Assembly: GCA_002428985.1 (NCBI GenBank)
Contig: DIYL01000002.1
Coordinates: 186,001 to 250,000, forward strand
Length of the DNA: 64,000 nucleotides
Direction: 5' to 3'
Source: Anaerolineales bacterium UBA6055
GTDB lineage: Bacteria; Chloroflexota; Anaerolineae; Aggregatilineales; Phototrophicaceae
The position numbers were made by a program, and so were the translations under genes. Positions 36,303 through 44,991 of this stretch are shown here, one piece after another (position 1 is the first letter of the stretch; every line of letters starts with the position of its first letter). Under the pieces are notes generated by a model. It had not been told where the DNA came from. It searched no databases and worked only from the letters and a program-made list of their open reading frames with translations.

Positions 36303-36851
36303 TTAATCCTCGTCCTCAAGATCATCAAGGTTGAGAGTATCTAGGAAGTCTGCGAATGCGCTAAGTTTACTCTCATCCACAGGCTCTGTGACTTCTTCCT
36401 CTTCCTCAATGGGTGCATCACTGATGCCAAGAATTTCATCTTCAACATTTTTATCAGGTGTAATTGCAGCTTTGGTCATCACCATTTCATCAACAAAAAT
36501 GGGTGCTTTCAATCGGACAGCCAAAGCAATTGCATCACTTGGACGCGCATCAACATCAATAGACTTGCCATCTACATCAATATTGATGCGAGCATAGAAT
36601 ACATCTTTACTGAGGTTATTGATATAGATATGTTTAACCGTTCCACCCATTTCCATGATGGTTGCCTTGAGCAAATCATGTGTTAATGGACGTTCACGGA
36701 GTTGGTCTTGTAGTTCTAGGGTAATCGCTTCTGCCTCAAACGCCCCAATCCAAATAGGCAGATAGCGGTCTTCGCTCATCTCTTTTAGCACAACCAGCCG
36801 ATGTTGGGACATCAGACTAACCTGGATGCGGTCAACGATTACTTCAATCAT
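36303..36851 (-). CDS. Bifunctional nuclease family protein (DUF151)
   Basis: 182 residues. The family core is clear: VLKEMSEDRYLPIWIGAFEA, then LTHDLLKATIMEMGG, VFYARINIDVDGKSIDVDAR and RPSDAIALAVRLKAPIFVDE. Members have been described as DNase/RNase in plants, and a related fold is found in many bacteria where the role is unclear. An acidic C-terminal tail of about 60 residues is added (EEEEEVTEPVDESK and a closing LDDLEDED). ATG 36851 is chosen because family similarity begins at MIEVIVDRI. Same strand as and 111 bases upstream of the dnaB leader. Confidence 0.9.
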   Translation of the reverse strand: MIEVIVDRIQVSLMSQHRLVVLKEMSEDRYLPIWIGAFEAEAITLELQDQLRERPLTHDLLKATIMEMGGTVKHIYINNLSKDVFYARINIDVDGKSIDVDARPSDAIALAVRLKAPIFVDEMVMTKAAITPDKNVEDEILGISDAPIEEEEEVTEPVDESKLSAFADFLDTLNLDDLEDED

Positions 36852-37042
36852 AAATATGGTCACTTTACTACACATTCATCTATGATTCGATTATACACCT
36901 ATGTTGCCCCACTTCAACATTTACAGACGATTTTTAATGCGATTATGATATGTTCATTACCCAATCTCTAAGCATTCAATCTCTATATAGACAATTCATT
37001 TTCCGCTACACTCATAGAAATCAATCTATTGAGGGTATCATA

Positions 37043-37711
37043 TTGCGATTTATCACCTTACTCATGACATTATTTTTTATGTCCGCTTGTATGAATGTTC
37101 ACGAAAACTTTGCGCCAGAAGCATTGCCAAGTGTTGGCTATCGCTATCTTGACCAGATTGCGAATGAAAGATTTGATTCAGTTGGGCAATGGCGCACATA
37201 TGATGGTGGTGACGATTTATATATGTCTGTTGCTGATGGTGTCTACACAATTGACCTATCAGTCAAACAAGTCGTTTGGACACAAGCGCCAATTCAGCAT
37301 AGTGATGTGATGGTCGAAGTCACAACCCGCCAGAAATCCGACTACAACTATAATGCCTATGGCGTTGCGTGTCGCCTCGCGTCAGATAACAGTGGACGCG
37401 GATATTATTTCCTCATCAGTGGTGACGGGCACTATACCATCCGTTGGAATAATGGACGTTCACTAGACGATATTATTGCAATGACACCCTCGGATGAGAT
37501 CAATAAGGGGCAAGCCCGTAATCATATTCGTGCAATTTGTATTGATGATTATCTCGCCTTGTGGATTAATGGTGAATTTGTCGCCGAAGCTCGTGACAGT
37601 CGTTCATCACAAGGGTTTATCGGATTGTCCGGTTTTATGGGATACAATAACCAGAATTTGACTGTTGAGTTCGACGACCTCAACGCATGGAACGCGACAT
37701 TTTTGGATTAA
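37043..37711 (+). CDS. Lipoprotein with LamG-like / DUF1080-type beta-sandwich domain
   Basis: 222 residues from TTG 37043. This start gives a perfect lipoprotein signal (RFITLLMTLFFMSAC, lipobox M-S-A-C) and lies seven bases after GAGGG, whereas the longer frame from 36950 buries the signal. The rest is a jelly-roll domain: DLYMSVADGVYTIDLSVKQV, DVMVEVTTRQKSDYNYNAYG, GYYFLISGDGHYTIRWNNG, IDDYLALWINGEFVAEA. It is close in style to the domain of the secreted protein at 38276-39610. Such domains often bind or cut sugars; no catalytic residue is identified. Its stop overlaps that of the convergent VOC gene. Confidence 0.8.
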   Translation: MRFITLLMTLFFMSACMNVHENFAPEALPSVGYRYLDQIANERFDSVGQWRTYDGGDDLYMSVADGVYTIDLSVKQVVWTQAPIQHSDVMVEVTTRQKSDYNYNAYGVACRLASDNSGRGYYFLISGDGHYTIRWNNGRSLDDIIAMTPSDEINKGQARNHIRAICIDDYLALWINGEFVAEARDSRSSQGFIGLSGFMGYNNQNLTVEFDDLNAWNATFLD

Positions 37712-38181
37712 TCAGTCGTCGGGCGGAGTGGACCAACAGCTGGCTCAATCAATACACCAACCGCCCATTCATAGCCGTTCGGATCACGAATATATGCTTC
37801 TCGCCAACCATGGCCCTTATCTTTGGGCTCGGCAATAACCGCTGCTCCCATTGACTTCGCACGTTCTACAGCATCATCAGGATCCAACCCAAGCAAGCGA
37901 ATTTGTGCGCCTAAACCACGCTCATGTCCAGCTTCGAGTCGTTCATGCCACTCATGATCGGTATGCGTATGGTCAGCATGAAGCATCACCTCAATCGAAG
38001 CCACACGCATCGCTGCGAAATCTACATCATAATAATGGACATCCGCTTGCAACACCTCTTGATAAAATTTGATAGACGCCTCAACATCTTTGACCATCAA
38101 ATTAAGTGATACGGTTGTTAACAACGCACCATACTGGAACCCCGGCATCCAAGGTTTACCTTCACGTAATTTCTTTCCCAT
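37708..38181 (-). CDS. VOC superfamily (glyoxalase/bleomycin-resistance-type) protein
   Basis: 157 residues with one VOC module: TTVSLNLMVKDVEASIKFYQ (first strand and helix), MRVASIEVMLHADHTHTDHE, LGLDPDDAVERAKSMGAAVI and YIRDPNGYEWAVGVLIEP. The last part is the common DPNGY-W end. A His-rich loop lies in the middle (HADHTHTDHEWH). Function unknown; relatives include antibiotic-binding proteins. Convergent with the lipoprotein gene, overlapping it by four bases. Confidence 0.88.
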   Translation of the reverse strand: MGKKLREGKPWMPGFQYGALLTTVSLNLMVKDVEASIKFYQEVLQADVHYYDVDFAAMRVASIEVMLHADHTHTDHEWHERLEAGHERGLGAQIRLLGLDPDDAVERAKSMGAAVIAEPKDKGHGWREAYIRDPNGYEWAVGVLIEPAVGPLRPTTD

Positions 38182-38275
38182 GATTTATCCTTATTTCTCA
38201 TTCAATATTGGTTATTTATTAACACAAATGGGTGACAGCTCGCCACCCACTTCACATTAAATTTAGAGGTAGATA

Positions 38276-39610
38276 TTATTGTTTGGTGGGTAAGTTAACA
38301 CAGTCACCAGCTTCGTTTACGACATCTTCACGTACCCATGATTCATCGTCAAGTTGCCACCATGTAAATGATCCATCACTGCCTTGTGCAATGGCTTCTA
38401 CAACTTGCCCGGCAGCTAATTGTCCGGCACGGTCAAAATTTGTACCGGGACCACTCCGTTTATTGACATTGCTACCTGTCGAAATTTCGCAAACACCTTC
38501 TTCAAATGTTGGCACTTGATATACCCAGATGTTATTCCCTTCACATCGGGCACCGGGACCTTCACCAATTAAAGCGATACCAAAAGACCCTGACCGCTCG
38601 GTAATTTCAGAATCTTCAATAAAAAGTTCACCATCAACATAAACAGTAATTTGATCATCGATAGCGAGATACATAATATGGATGGTTTCATCAAGATCAG
38701 CAGATAATTGTCTAAAATCGACGATCGGTGAATCATCTCCATCAAAGATATCAATAATCACGAGATTACCATTATTCGTCAAACCAACGTCCAAAAATTC
38801 CGTCGCGCTCCCACGGTTATCTGTAACAATGCGCGAAGTTAACACACATTGTTCTAAAGCGGTCGTACTGCCAGCTTCGAATGTCAGTTCACCCGCCATA
38901 ATAATATTTGTATAGGAAGAATTACGTGCTAAAGGTGTGAAGAAGTTACCTTGCCCACTAAAGAACGCATAGTTTTCGTTAAATACAAGGCTACCACCAA
39001 TACCGATGACCCCTTCGTCTTGAAGTTCTTCAATTGCATCTTGCCACGGGCCATCATGATTGTCTAACTCATTTGGATAATTTTTAGACTCATCCAAATT
39101 TAAATCCGCAGTTAAATCACTGGCACCAACATTATTGTAGGTCAAAACAAGTGCCTCAGCATCAACGAGATCTTCTATATCGCCTGCTAATAGAGCAAGC
39201 CCATAACCACCATCATCAAACTGCACGATAAAATATAGGCTAAATGGTAGTTCGTCATCCTCAACAGTTCCCCGCGCAATTTGACGTTCAATTCCATCTA
39301 TGACTTTTGCTTCGGATAATGTTGTGATAAATTCTCGATATACCTCTGAAGCCTCTAAAACATCCTCAATCCCGTCCAACTGTAATCCAAGCTCTGCAGG
39401 ATCAATAAAAAATACAATCGTATCATCCGTAACATGCCCAAAACTCACACCAAGGTCGTCGGATTGCAACACCTCCCAATCCGCGTTATAAAGCACTTCA
39501 AAGGTTTGAGCATCATTGATGAAAACCTCCTCAAGCTCATCTTGGGCAGATGACACACCAATTAACATAACAGAACAAAACAAAAGACAGAACAAAATAG
39601 GCTTAACCAT
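38276..39610 (-). CDS. Secreted protein with LamG-like and C-terminal SH3-like domains
   Basis: 444 residues. An N-terminal signal peptide (KPILFCLLFCSVMLIGVSSA) is followed by an acidic region of about 170 residues of unknown fold, then a short ELQDEGVIGIGGSLVF segment and a jelly-roll domain (ITVYVDGELFIEDSEITER, GSFGIALIGEGPGARCEG). The end is a bacterial SH3 domain (VCEISTGSNVNKRSGPGTNF to QLDDESWVREDVV) of the type used for wall or surface binding. No enzyme motif is seen. Monocistronic, between a divergent region and the small gene at 39737. Confidence 0.85.
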   Translation of the reverse strand: MVKPILFCLLFCSVMLIGVSSAQDELEEVFINDAQTFEVLYNADWEVLQSDDLGVSFGHVTDDTIVFFIDPAELGLQLDGIEDVLEASEVYREFITTLSEAKVIDGIERQIARGTVEDDELPFSLYFIVQFDDGGYGLALLAGDIEDLVDAEALVLTYNNVGASDLTADLNLDESKNYPNELDNHDGPWQDAIEELQDEGVIGIGGSLVFNENYAFFSGQGNFFTPLARNSSYTNIIMAGELTFEAGSTTALEQCVLTSRIVTDNRGSATEFLDVGLTNNGNLVIIDIFDGDDSPIVDFRQLSADLDETIHIMYLAIDDQITVYVDGELFIEDSEITERSGSFGIALIGEGPGARCEGNNIWVYQVPTFEEGVCEISTGSNVNKRSGPGTNFDRAGQLAAGQVVEAIAQGSDGSFTWWQLDDESWVREDVVNEAGDCVNLPTKQ

Positions 39611-39704
39611 GTTTACCCCAATAAATATATTAAGTTTTGTGTTGAGTTTATTGTAATGTGTAATCGAGGGATGACAACTGAATCACGTTGAATTTTTATT
39701 TAAA

Positions 39705-39727
39705 AAGCCCACCGAATTGATGGGCTT
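39705..39727 (-). terminator. Rho-independent terminator after the 71-residue gene
   Basis: On the minus strand AAGCCCA and TGGGCTT form a 7-bp stem around a 9-base loop, and TTTTTAAAT follows directly. Confidence 0.8.
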
Positions 39728-39736
39728 GTATAAAAC

Positions 39737-39952
39737 TTATTTACCTGTCGGTGTATCGTCATCACGTACTTTGTCTTCAGTATCTGTATCAATGACGACA
39801 GGCATTTCACCCGTTGTTGCGCTGTTTTCATCATTATGTAATTCGGGTAAAGATGGAGGTGGTGCTTCACGTCGTAGTATTGGTTCAAGATCGACACGTG
39901 GCATTGAACCTGTTTGTGTAACTTTATTTTGGCGGAGTTTATCAGATGACAT
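39737..39952 (-). CDS. Small hydrophilic protein, probably disordered
   Basis: 71 residues, rich in Pro, Asp and Glu, with no hydrophobic core (PRVDLEPILRREAPPPSLPE and a Thr/Asp-rich tail). No family recognised. A strong ribosome site (GGGAGA, seven bases before the ATG) and a terminator 10 bases after the stop argue that it is a real gene despite its size. Confidence 0.65.
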   Translation of the reverse strand: MSSDKLRQNKVTQTGSMPRVDLEPILRREAPPPSLPELHNDENSATTGEMPVVIDTDTEDKVRDDDTPTGK

Positions 39953-40140
39953 AAGCGTTTTCTCCCGATTATATGTCCTGCCTATTGTACATCTGCTTTT
40001 ATTAAGTTTGTATTTGAATTTGGTTTTAACTGATTTAGATACGGTTAGTAATCGCTAAACATCATATCAATTTAAAGGCCATCTCAAAACAAGAGCATAA
40101 TATGAGGACAATTTGTTATTTGGTTGGGCAATAGCAATTG

Positions 40141-40656
40141 TTACGATATTTCCACTGGATGAGCCCGCACAATTAAGCGTTGCTGATATGTTGAGCCATC
40201 AAACGAACCTGTATCACATGTGATGATTGTTAATTGCTCAAATCCGGTTGGAAGAATACTTTGCAAATTGGTTGGATCAACCAGTTCTTTTGAGGTTACA
40301 ACATATTGATAAGCTTGCCCATCAACGTCGATGTCAATTACATCCCCAATTTGAATCTCATCGAGTCGATAAAATACATCAGGCTGACGCTCTGCAAGTT
40401 CTGAGTGACCACCCAAAACAGTATTATTGCCATGACCAAACCAGCTTGTTCCTGTCAAATAGCCAACCTCTTGCACAAGTCTAGATGTATCCCATGTTGT
40501 ACCATGTGACATTTCTCGGATGACAAGTGGTGTAATTGGGGCACTAATATCCAATGATGGAATACTAATTGTGCTATTTTGTGCTACTGCCAATTGTGGG
40601 AACAGCATCAGCAGGATTGTTATGAGAATTGCATTGATTTTTAATATAGCACTCAT
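40141..40656 (-). CDS. Sortase family transpeptidase
   Basis: 171 residues. The signal/anchor helix is at 5-25 (LKINAILITILLMLFPQLAV). Catalytic residues are His84 (LGGHSELAER), Cys147 (LTIITCDTG) and Arg160 (QQRLIVRAHP), the triad of sortases, and the region IPSLDISAPITPLVI is the typical first strand. The enzyme cuts an LPxTG-type signal and joins the protein to a wall or pilin amine. The neighbouring gene, divergent and 217 bases away, encodes an LPQTG protein, which is the obvious substrate. The subclass cannot be assigned with certainty. Confidence 0.9.
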   Translation of the reverse strand: MSAILKINAILITILLMLFPQLAVAQNSTISIPSLDISAPITPLVIREMSHGTTWDTSRLVQEVGYLTGTSWFGHGNNTVLGGHSELAERQPDVFYRLDEIQIGDVIDIDVDGQAYQYVVTSKELVDPTNLQSILPTGFEQLTIITCDTGSFDGSTYQQRLIVRAHPVEIS

Positions 40657-40873
40657 TACAAACTGGCTTTCTTATCAACTTTTGCTTACTTTAGCATCTA
40701 ATTTAACACAAAATTTAATACAAAAACCATTAAGATTTGAATCGGTTAGTACAAACAAAGCTGATATAGTTTAACTAAGATTAGGGTTGTCGAAAGATAG
40801 TGTAATGAGGTAAAATATTACGATATGTTTCAACAAAGTCATATCAGGGTTAAAGATTTGTATAGGGGTAATT

Positions 40874-43411
40874 ATGAATTCATACAAATTACATTTATTT
40901 ATAACATCTTTTATGCTAATAAGTCTCATTATTTTACCCGTCACAGCTCAATCGACGATTATCGCCGATGAAGACTTTGAAAGTTACTCTACTGGTAACT
41001 TAAATGGCAACAATGGGGGTACTGGTTGGGGTGGCGCATGGTCAGTAAATAACAGCCAAGCAGTTGTATCTGCCAACCTATCTTACAGTATTACGGATGG
41101 TGCGACGATTGATGGTGGCAATAATGCGCTCGCAATCACGACAAACAACAACACTCTCCTTAATAGACTGTTATCTTCAAGCATCACTGACACAGTTTAT
41201 GTTAGGTATTTGTTACAGTGGTCAAATGGTACCATTGATACAAACGATTTCGTCGCCACAGGCGTAAGACAAACCAATGGGAACTACAATACGAGTGGTG
41301 TTTTTGGTTTAAAATCTAATGAAGGGCCATCGAATCAAGACTTTTTCGTACGTCCAACCAGCAGTGCTAGCAATAATACCTATACCTCAGATCAACTTGC
41401 AGTAGGCACAACCTACCTAATTGTCGTCCGCTACACTAAGGGTGCCACCAATTTCGATCAAATGGATATGTGGGTTAATCCGTCACAAGGTGATGAAGCT
41501 AGTCCAGAAGCAACTCAAGCAAACAATATTGGTATCAGTGCAATCAACTACTTTGGGGCGCGTACGGCCAATATTGGTGGAGAAACAATTTTAATTGATG
41601 AGATTGTTATTTCAGAAAAATGGGATGATGTTGTCCCACCTGCACCGGAAGTAGAATTTGCGAGTTCGACCGGAAGTGGCGCAGAAGCTTCAACCGTTGT
41701 CCCACAACTGGTCTTCAATTATGACGGTGGCACACTGACAGCAGATGAGACAGTCACAGTGACTGTTACAGGCGGATCAGCAACAACAGGTGACTACACC
41801 AATACCACTACAGTCACAATTCCAATGGGAACAAGCGATGGGGATCTTATCAACATCAACTTTGCCACCACAGATGATTCTGATGTGGAAGGTGATGAAG
41901 ATGTAGAATTCACATTATCAGCCCCATCAGGAGATTTAATCCTCGGTACACAAGATACTTTTACTTACACCGTCACAGACGATGACGCTGCGACGGTTGC
42001 ATTCGATACCGCAGGTACAGTTACAACCGATGAAACTGTCGGAGCACAAAGTATCAACGTATCGTTGGTAATCAACGGTACTGATGTTTCCGCAGGTACG
42101 TTGCAAAATGGCGATGTAACCGTTGACGTTGAGTTGCAAGCAACAGGTACAGCAACCGATGGTACAGACTTTGCGACCTTTACAACAGAAACAATTACGT
42201 TTACCGATGGCTCAGAGGATACAACGGAAACTGTTGATGTAACCGTTACCGATGACTCTGAAGTTGAAGGTGATGAAACGGTTGATCTAGCTTTAACGAA
42301 CATTTCGGCAAATGGGACACTCGGGGCAAACACTGCTCATACCGTCACCATTACCGATGACGATACCGCAACATTTAATTTTGCACTTGCGGATAGCACA
42401 ACAGCACAAGAAGATACAGCCGGAACACATACAGTTGATGTTAGCTTAATCTTGGCAGGGACAACAGCAACAGCCCCATCACTCAAGAATGATGCAACAA
42501 TCAATGTCGTTGATTCTAGTACAGGCACTGCCAGTGCACTTGATTATACATTTGTAGACACCCTACTGACGTTCTCGATTACTGAGACCCAAAGTGTTGA
42601 TGTCACAATTCTAGCGGATACTGAGGAAGAAACCGGCGAAACAGTCATACTTGGATTAAGTTCACCATCAGCTAATGCGGGTATCGGAGCAACCTTATTA
42701 CATACAGTCACCATTGCCGATGATGATGCCTCAAATGACGGTGATGATGACGACGACGACGATAAACGTGATAGCGATGATGATGACGACAACAGCGATA
42801 CCGATGACAGTTTACCATCCAATAACAATGAAGATAATAACGATGAGGGCATCGCATTTGATGGCATCATCGCTATGAATTTTGAACAAGGTTTCATCGT
42901 TGATGACAACTTTACAGTTCAAGTCTTCGCAAAGAATGATCGCGATTTTGTCATGAACGATACAGTTACGGAAACAGTATTCCCAGCCGGTGTCGAAATT
43001 ACGAGTGTAACGACATCACGCGGAACAACAAATATAGAGGATGTCACCTTAATGCGCCCAGTTAATCGCCGTGCATTAAACAGAAACCGTAATGATATTC
43101 TACAAGCCGTAACAAGCCAAACAGTTATTGCCCAGCTCGGTGATCTGTTACCGGGTCAACGTGCAGTTATCATAATTTCAGGGCGTATCACCAGTGCGTT
43201 TAGAGGCACTAGTGTAAACCCAGTCACACGAATCAGTTTTAGTGGGCTAACTGAGGTTGAAACAATAAGCTTGCGCCTACCAATTATCAATATGCTACCA
43301 CAAACAGGTGAAACACCTATTTGGCGAACACCACTTATTATTTTGCTGAGTTTAATGATTACGACAGGTATCAGTCTATCTGGATGGTGGATTAAGCATC
43401 GCTTGATCTAG
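40874..43411 (+). CDS. LPQTG-anchored surface protein with Calx-beta domains
   Basis: 845 residues. Signal peptide (FITSFMLISLIILPVTAQS), an N-terminal jelly-roll region of about 230 residues (FESYSTGNLNGNNGGTGWGG and TILIDEIVISEKW), then three Calx-beta domains in tandem from residue 260, each ending in a VTDDDA-type calcium-binding strand. A highly acidic spacer (Asp-rich, around residue 620-650) precedes a final beta domain. The C-terminus is a complete sorting signal: LPQTG at 808-812, a hydrophobic helix and a basic tail (WWIKHRLI). It should be anchored by the adjacent sortase. Probably calcium-binding and adhesive. A good terminator follows. Confidence 0.93.
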   Translation: MNSYKLHLFITSFMLISLIILPVTAQSTIIADEDFESYSTGNLNGNNGGTGWGGAWSVNNSQAVVSANLSYSITDGATIDGGNNALAITTNNNTLLNRLLSSSITDTVYVRYLLQWSNGTIDTNDFVATGVRQTNGNYNTSGVFGLKSNEGPSNQDFFVRPTSSASNNTYTSDQLAVGTTYLIVVRYTKGATNFDQMDMWVNPSQGDEASPEATQANNIGISAINYFGARTANIGGETILIDEIVISEKWDDVVPPAPEVEFASSTGSGAEASTVVPQLVFNYDGGTLTADETVTVTVTGGSATTGDYTNTTTVTIPMGTSDGDLININFATTDDSDVEGDEDVEFTLSAPSGDLILGTQDTFTYTVTDDDAATVAFDTAGTVTTDETVGAQSINVSLVINGTDVSAGTLQNGDVTVDVELQATGTATDGTDFATFTTETITFTDGSEDTTETVDVTVTDDSEVEGDETVDLALTNISANGTLGANTAHTVTITDDDTATFNFALADSTTAQEDTAGTHTVDVSLILAGTTATAPSLKNDATINVVDSSTGTASALDYTFVDTLLTFSITETQSVDVTILADTEEETGETVILGLSSPSANAGIGATLLHTVTIADDDASNDGDDDDDDDKRDSDDDDDNSDTDDSLPSNNNEDNNDEGIAFDGIIAMNFEQGFIVDDNFTVQVFAKNDRDFVMNDTVTETVFPAGVEITSVTTSRGTTNIEDVTLMRPVNRRALNRNRNDILQAVTSQTVIAQLGDLLPGQRAVIIISGRITSAFRGTSVNPVTRISFSGLTEVETISLRLPIINMLPQTGETPIWRTPLIILLSLMITTGISLSGWWIKHRLI

Positions 43412-43425
43412 ATTATATCAGACAT

Positions 43426-43457
43426 AGGGTGAGCCAAGCGGTTCACCCTTTTTTATT
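43426..43457 (+). terminator. Rho-independent terminator after the LPQTG gene
   Basis: AGGGTGA (43426-43432) and TCACCCT (43443-43449) pair around a 10-base loop and are followed by a run of T (TTTTTATTT). Confidence 0.9.
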
Positions 43458-43488
43458 TGGTTATACCAATCCTGTAAAAACTTTTAGA

Positions 43489-44022
43489 TCAATGGCTTAA
43501 CACACGTAGCATATCATCGACCGAAGGACGATCAGTCGGGTCATCACTGCGATAAGCTAGACGTACAATACCATCGGTATCGACAATAAAATTACCGCCC
43601 ATCTGGTACAAGTCACCGGATGATTGTTTAATCGATTGACCTTTCAGAAGACGTTTTGCGTAGTCGAGCAAGACTTTCGGTTGCCACGTCTTCCAGAATG
43701 AATGCTTCAGACCATAGCGATCGTAAAGTTCGTTAGCTTCATCGACCAGCAGTGGAAAATCTACACCTGTATCTTTCAACCAGTTATCGGCCCAGTAACC
43801 ACCAGTAAATGTAATGATAACGATCTGGATATTCAGTTCATCAAATTGTACTTTTCGATCACGCAACTGCGCGACATGCTCACGGCACGGCAGTCAGCCA
43901 AGATGCCGCAAAAACACCAGCAACACATTTTGATTGGTTGTTAAGTCATTTAGACTGATTTCATGACCACTCTGCTTATCTGGAAGCGTGAAGGCTGGTG
44001 CTTTTTGATTTTCCTGCAACAT
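43489..44022 (-). CDS. Peroxiredoxin-like protein, candidate selenoprotein (in-frame UGA at the catalytic Cys)
   Basis: Read from ATG 44022, one frame stays open for 177 residues to the stop at 43489 except for a single TGA at 43896-43894. The protein starts MLQENQKAPAFTLPDKQSG, continues to LLVFLRHLG, then UGA, then LPCREHVAQLRDRKVQF. The AhpC/TSA-2 family reads RHFGCPFCREHVAQLR at this point, so the UGA replaces exactly the first Cys of the C-x-x-C pair; the product would have U-x-x-C. Sequence after the UGA (ELNIQIVIITFTGGYWADNW and MGGNFIVDTDGIVRLAY) is well conserved, unlike in a decayed gene. The family includes eukaryotic SelU. Alternatives: a recent Cys-to-stop mutation or a base-calling error. 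No selA, selB or selD lies in this window. Confidence 0.75.
43859..43874 (-). promoter_or_regulatory. Candidate bacterial SECIS hairpin
   Basis: Downstream of the UGA the transcript can form a 6-bp stem UCGCGC/GCGUGA (one G-U pair) with an AGUU loop. The loop starts 26 bases after the UGA and has G in second place, which fits the published bacterial SECIS rules (stem of 4-16, loop of 3-14, G among the first two loop bases, 16-37 bases from the UGA). A nearer hairpin with loop CGUGA (about +10 to +14) fits the spacing less well. Confidence 0.55.
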
Positions 44023-44078
44023 AGCTTATACCACACTTTTTGAATGATTATATCCGATTGACTATCTCATGTTTGGTA

Positions 44079-44912
44079 TTATTCGCCAGTTAGATGTGCT
44101 ACCCGTAGACGGCGATCATAATATTTCTCGGCGGCATCAGCCATACTTTGTAGGGTCTGGGCATTCAGGAATGCATTCACGATTGCACCAGCAACAGGGA
44201 TAAAACCAACGAGGAAGCGTGCTGGTACACGTCCGCCTAAACGCGACGCTAATTTAGCAGCCAGCCTTGCACTGACTTTACGTCCCAAAGGTCGTGTTAA
44301 AATCGCCTCATCATCAATCGGCACAACATGTTTTTTGCCAACGTCTAACATGTGCTGTGCTTTATCTGCACCAGCAATCGACTCCACCACCATATACCCG
44401 CGTTCATCACCTGCCACATAAATTTCGGCCATATCTTGCAAGATATGATAGGTGCGCAATGTTGTCTCATCTTTTTGTGATTTTAACAATGTTGGCATCG
44501 CTTGTTGTCCGTCGGCTGATAATGCCCATTCAAGTGCCTCTATTGAGATAGGCAGATGCTCAATGATCTCGGCATTAAAGTGTGTGTTATTTGCCCATAG
44601 TGCAAGGATATTTCTAAGGTCAGAGTGAGCTTCGGTTTCGATGATGTATGCACCTTTAAGTGCGCCGATTCCCCAACTGATATAGCCTAATTTATGTAGC
44701 AGATAACTAATGCCTGTTGGAATCGTAAACGCGTGCAAGCCGGGAATCACCATTTCTGCCCCACCTACGATTGCGAGTTTGGTTGTTTCTTGTGTAATCC
44801 ACTGCCCAACAGAATCACAATCCATCGCGGAATCAACGGCATTTTGAGGATTACCGCCTAGTTCATCTAAAGCGAGGATAATCGCTTCTGCAATTGTATC
44901 TTCAAGTCCCAT
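44079..44912 (-). CDS. EcsC family protein
   Basis: 277 residues. The C-terminal part ARFLVGFIPVAGAIVNAFLN, then SMADAAEKYYDRRLR, is the signature end of EcsC-type proteins, and SLLTGLPG-like hydrophobic parts lie earlier (ELAIVGGAEMVIPGLHAFTI). EcsC was named from a Bacillus ABC transporter locus; the biochemical role is unknown. Small hydrophobic stretches suggest membrane contact rather than full spanning helices. It stands alone between the candidate selenoprotein and an enoyl-CoA hydratase, all on the minus strand. Confidence 0.85.
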   Translation of the reverse strand: MGLEDTIAEAIILALDELGGNPQNAVDSAMDCDSVGQWITQETTKLAIVGGAEMVIPGLHAFTIPTGISYLLHKLGYISWGIGALKGAYIIETEAHSDLRNILALWANNTHFNAEIIEHLPISIEALEWALSADGQQAMPTLLKSQKDETTLRTYHILQDMAEIYVAGDERGYMVVESIAGADKAQHMLDVGKKHVVPIDDEAILTRPLGRKVSARLAAKLASRLGGRVPARFLVGFIPVAGAIVNAFLNAQTLQSMADAAEKYYDRRLRVAHLTGE

Positions 44913-44991
44913 TCAATTGTCCTGTAACTTACATTACATATTTACGCTACTAACTAGTATACGAGATAAACATATATTATGTTGCGATTGC

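Noticed and set aside
39717..40058. Plus-strand open frame overlapping the small minus-strand gene
   Set aside because: The minus-strand gene has a strong ribosome site and terminator; the plus frame has neither and no recognisable content.
42730..42830. GATGATGAC-type repeats, considered as a repeat array
   Set aside because: Simple codon repetition of an acidic linker; no spacers or palindromic repeat.
42544..42909. Antisense frame rich in Ser under the LPQTG gene
   Set aside because: It is the mirror of the Asp-rich spacer on the coding strand, so its openness is a composition effect.
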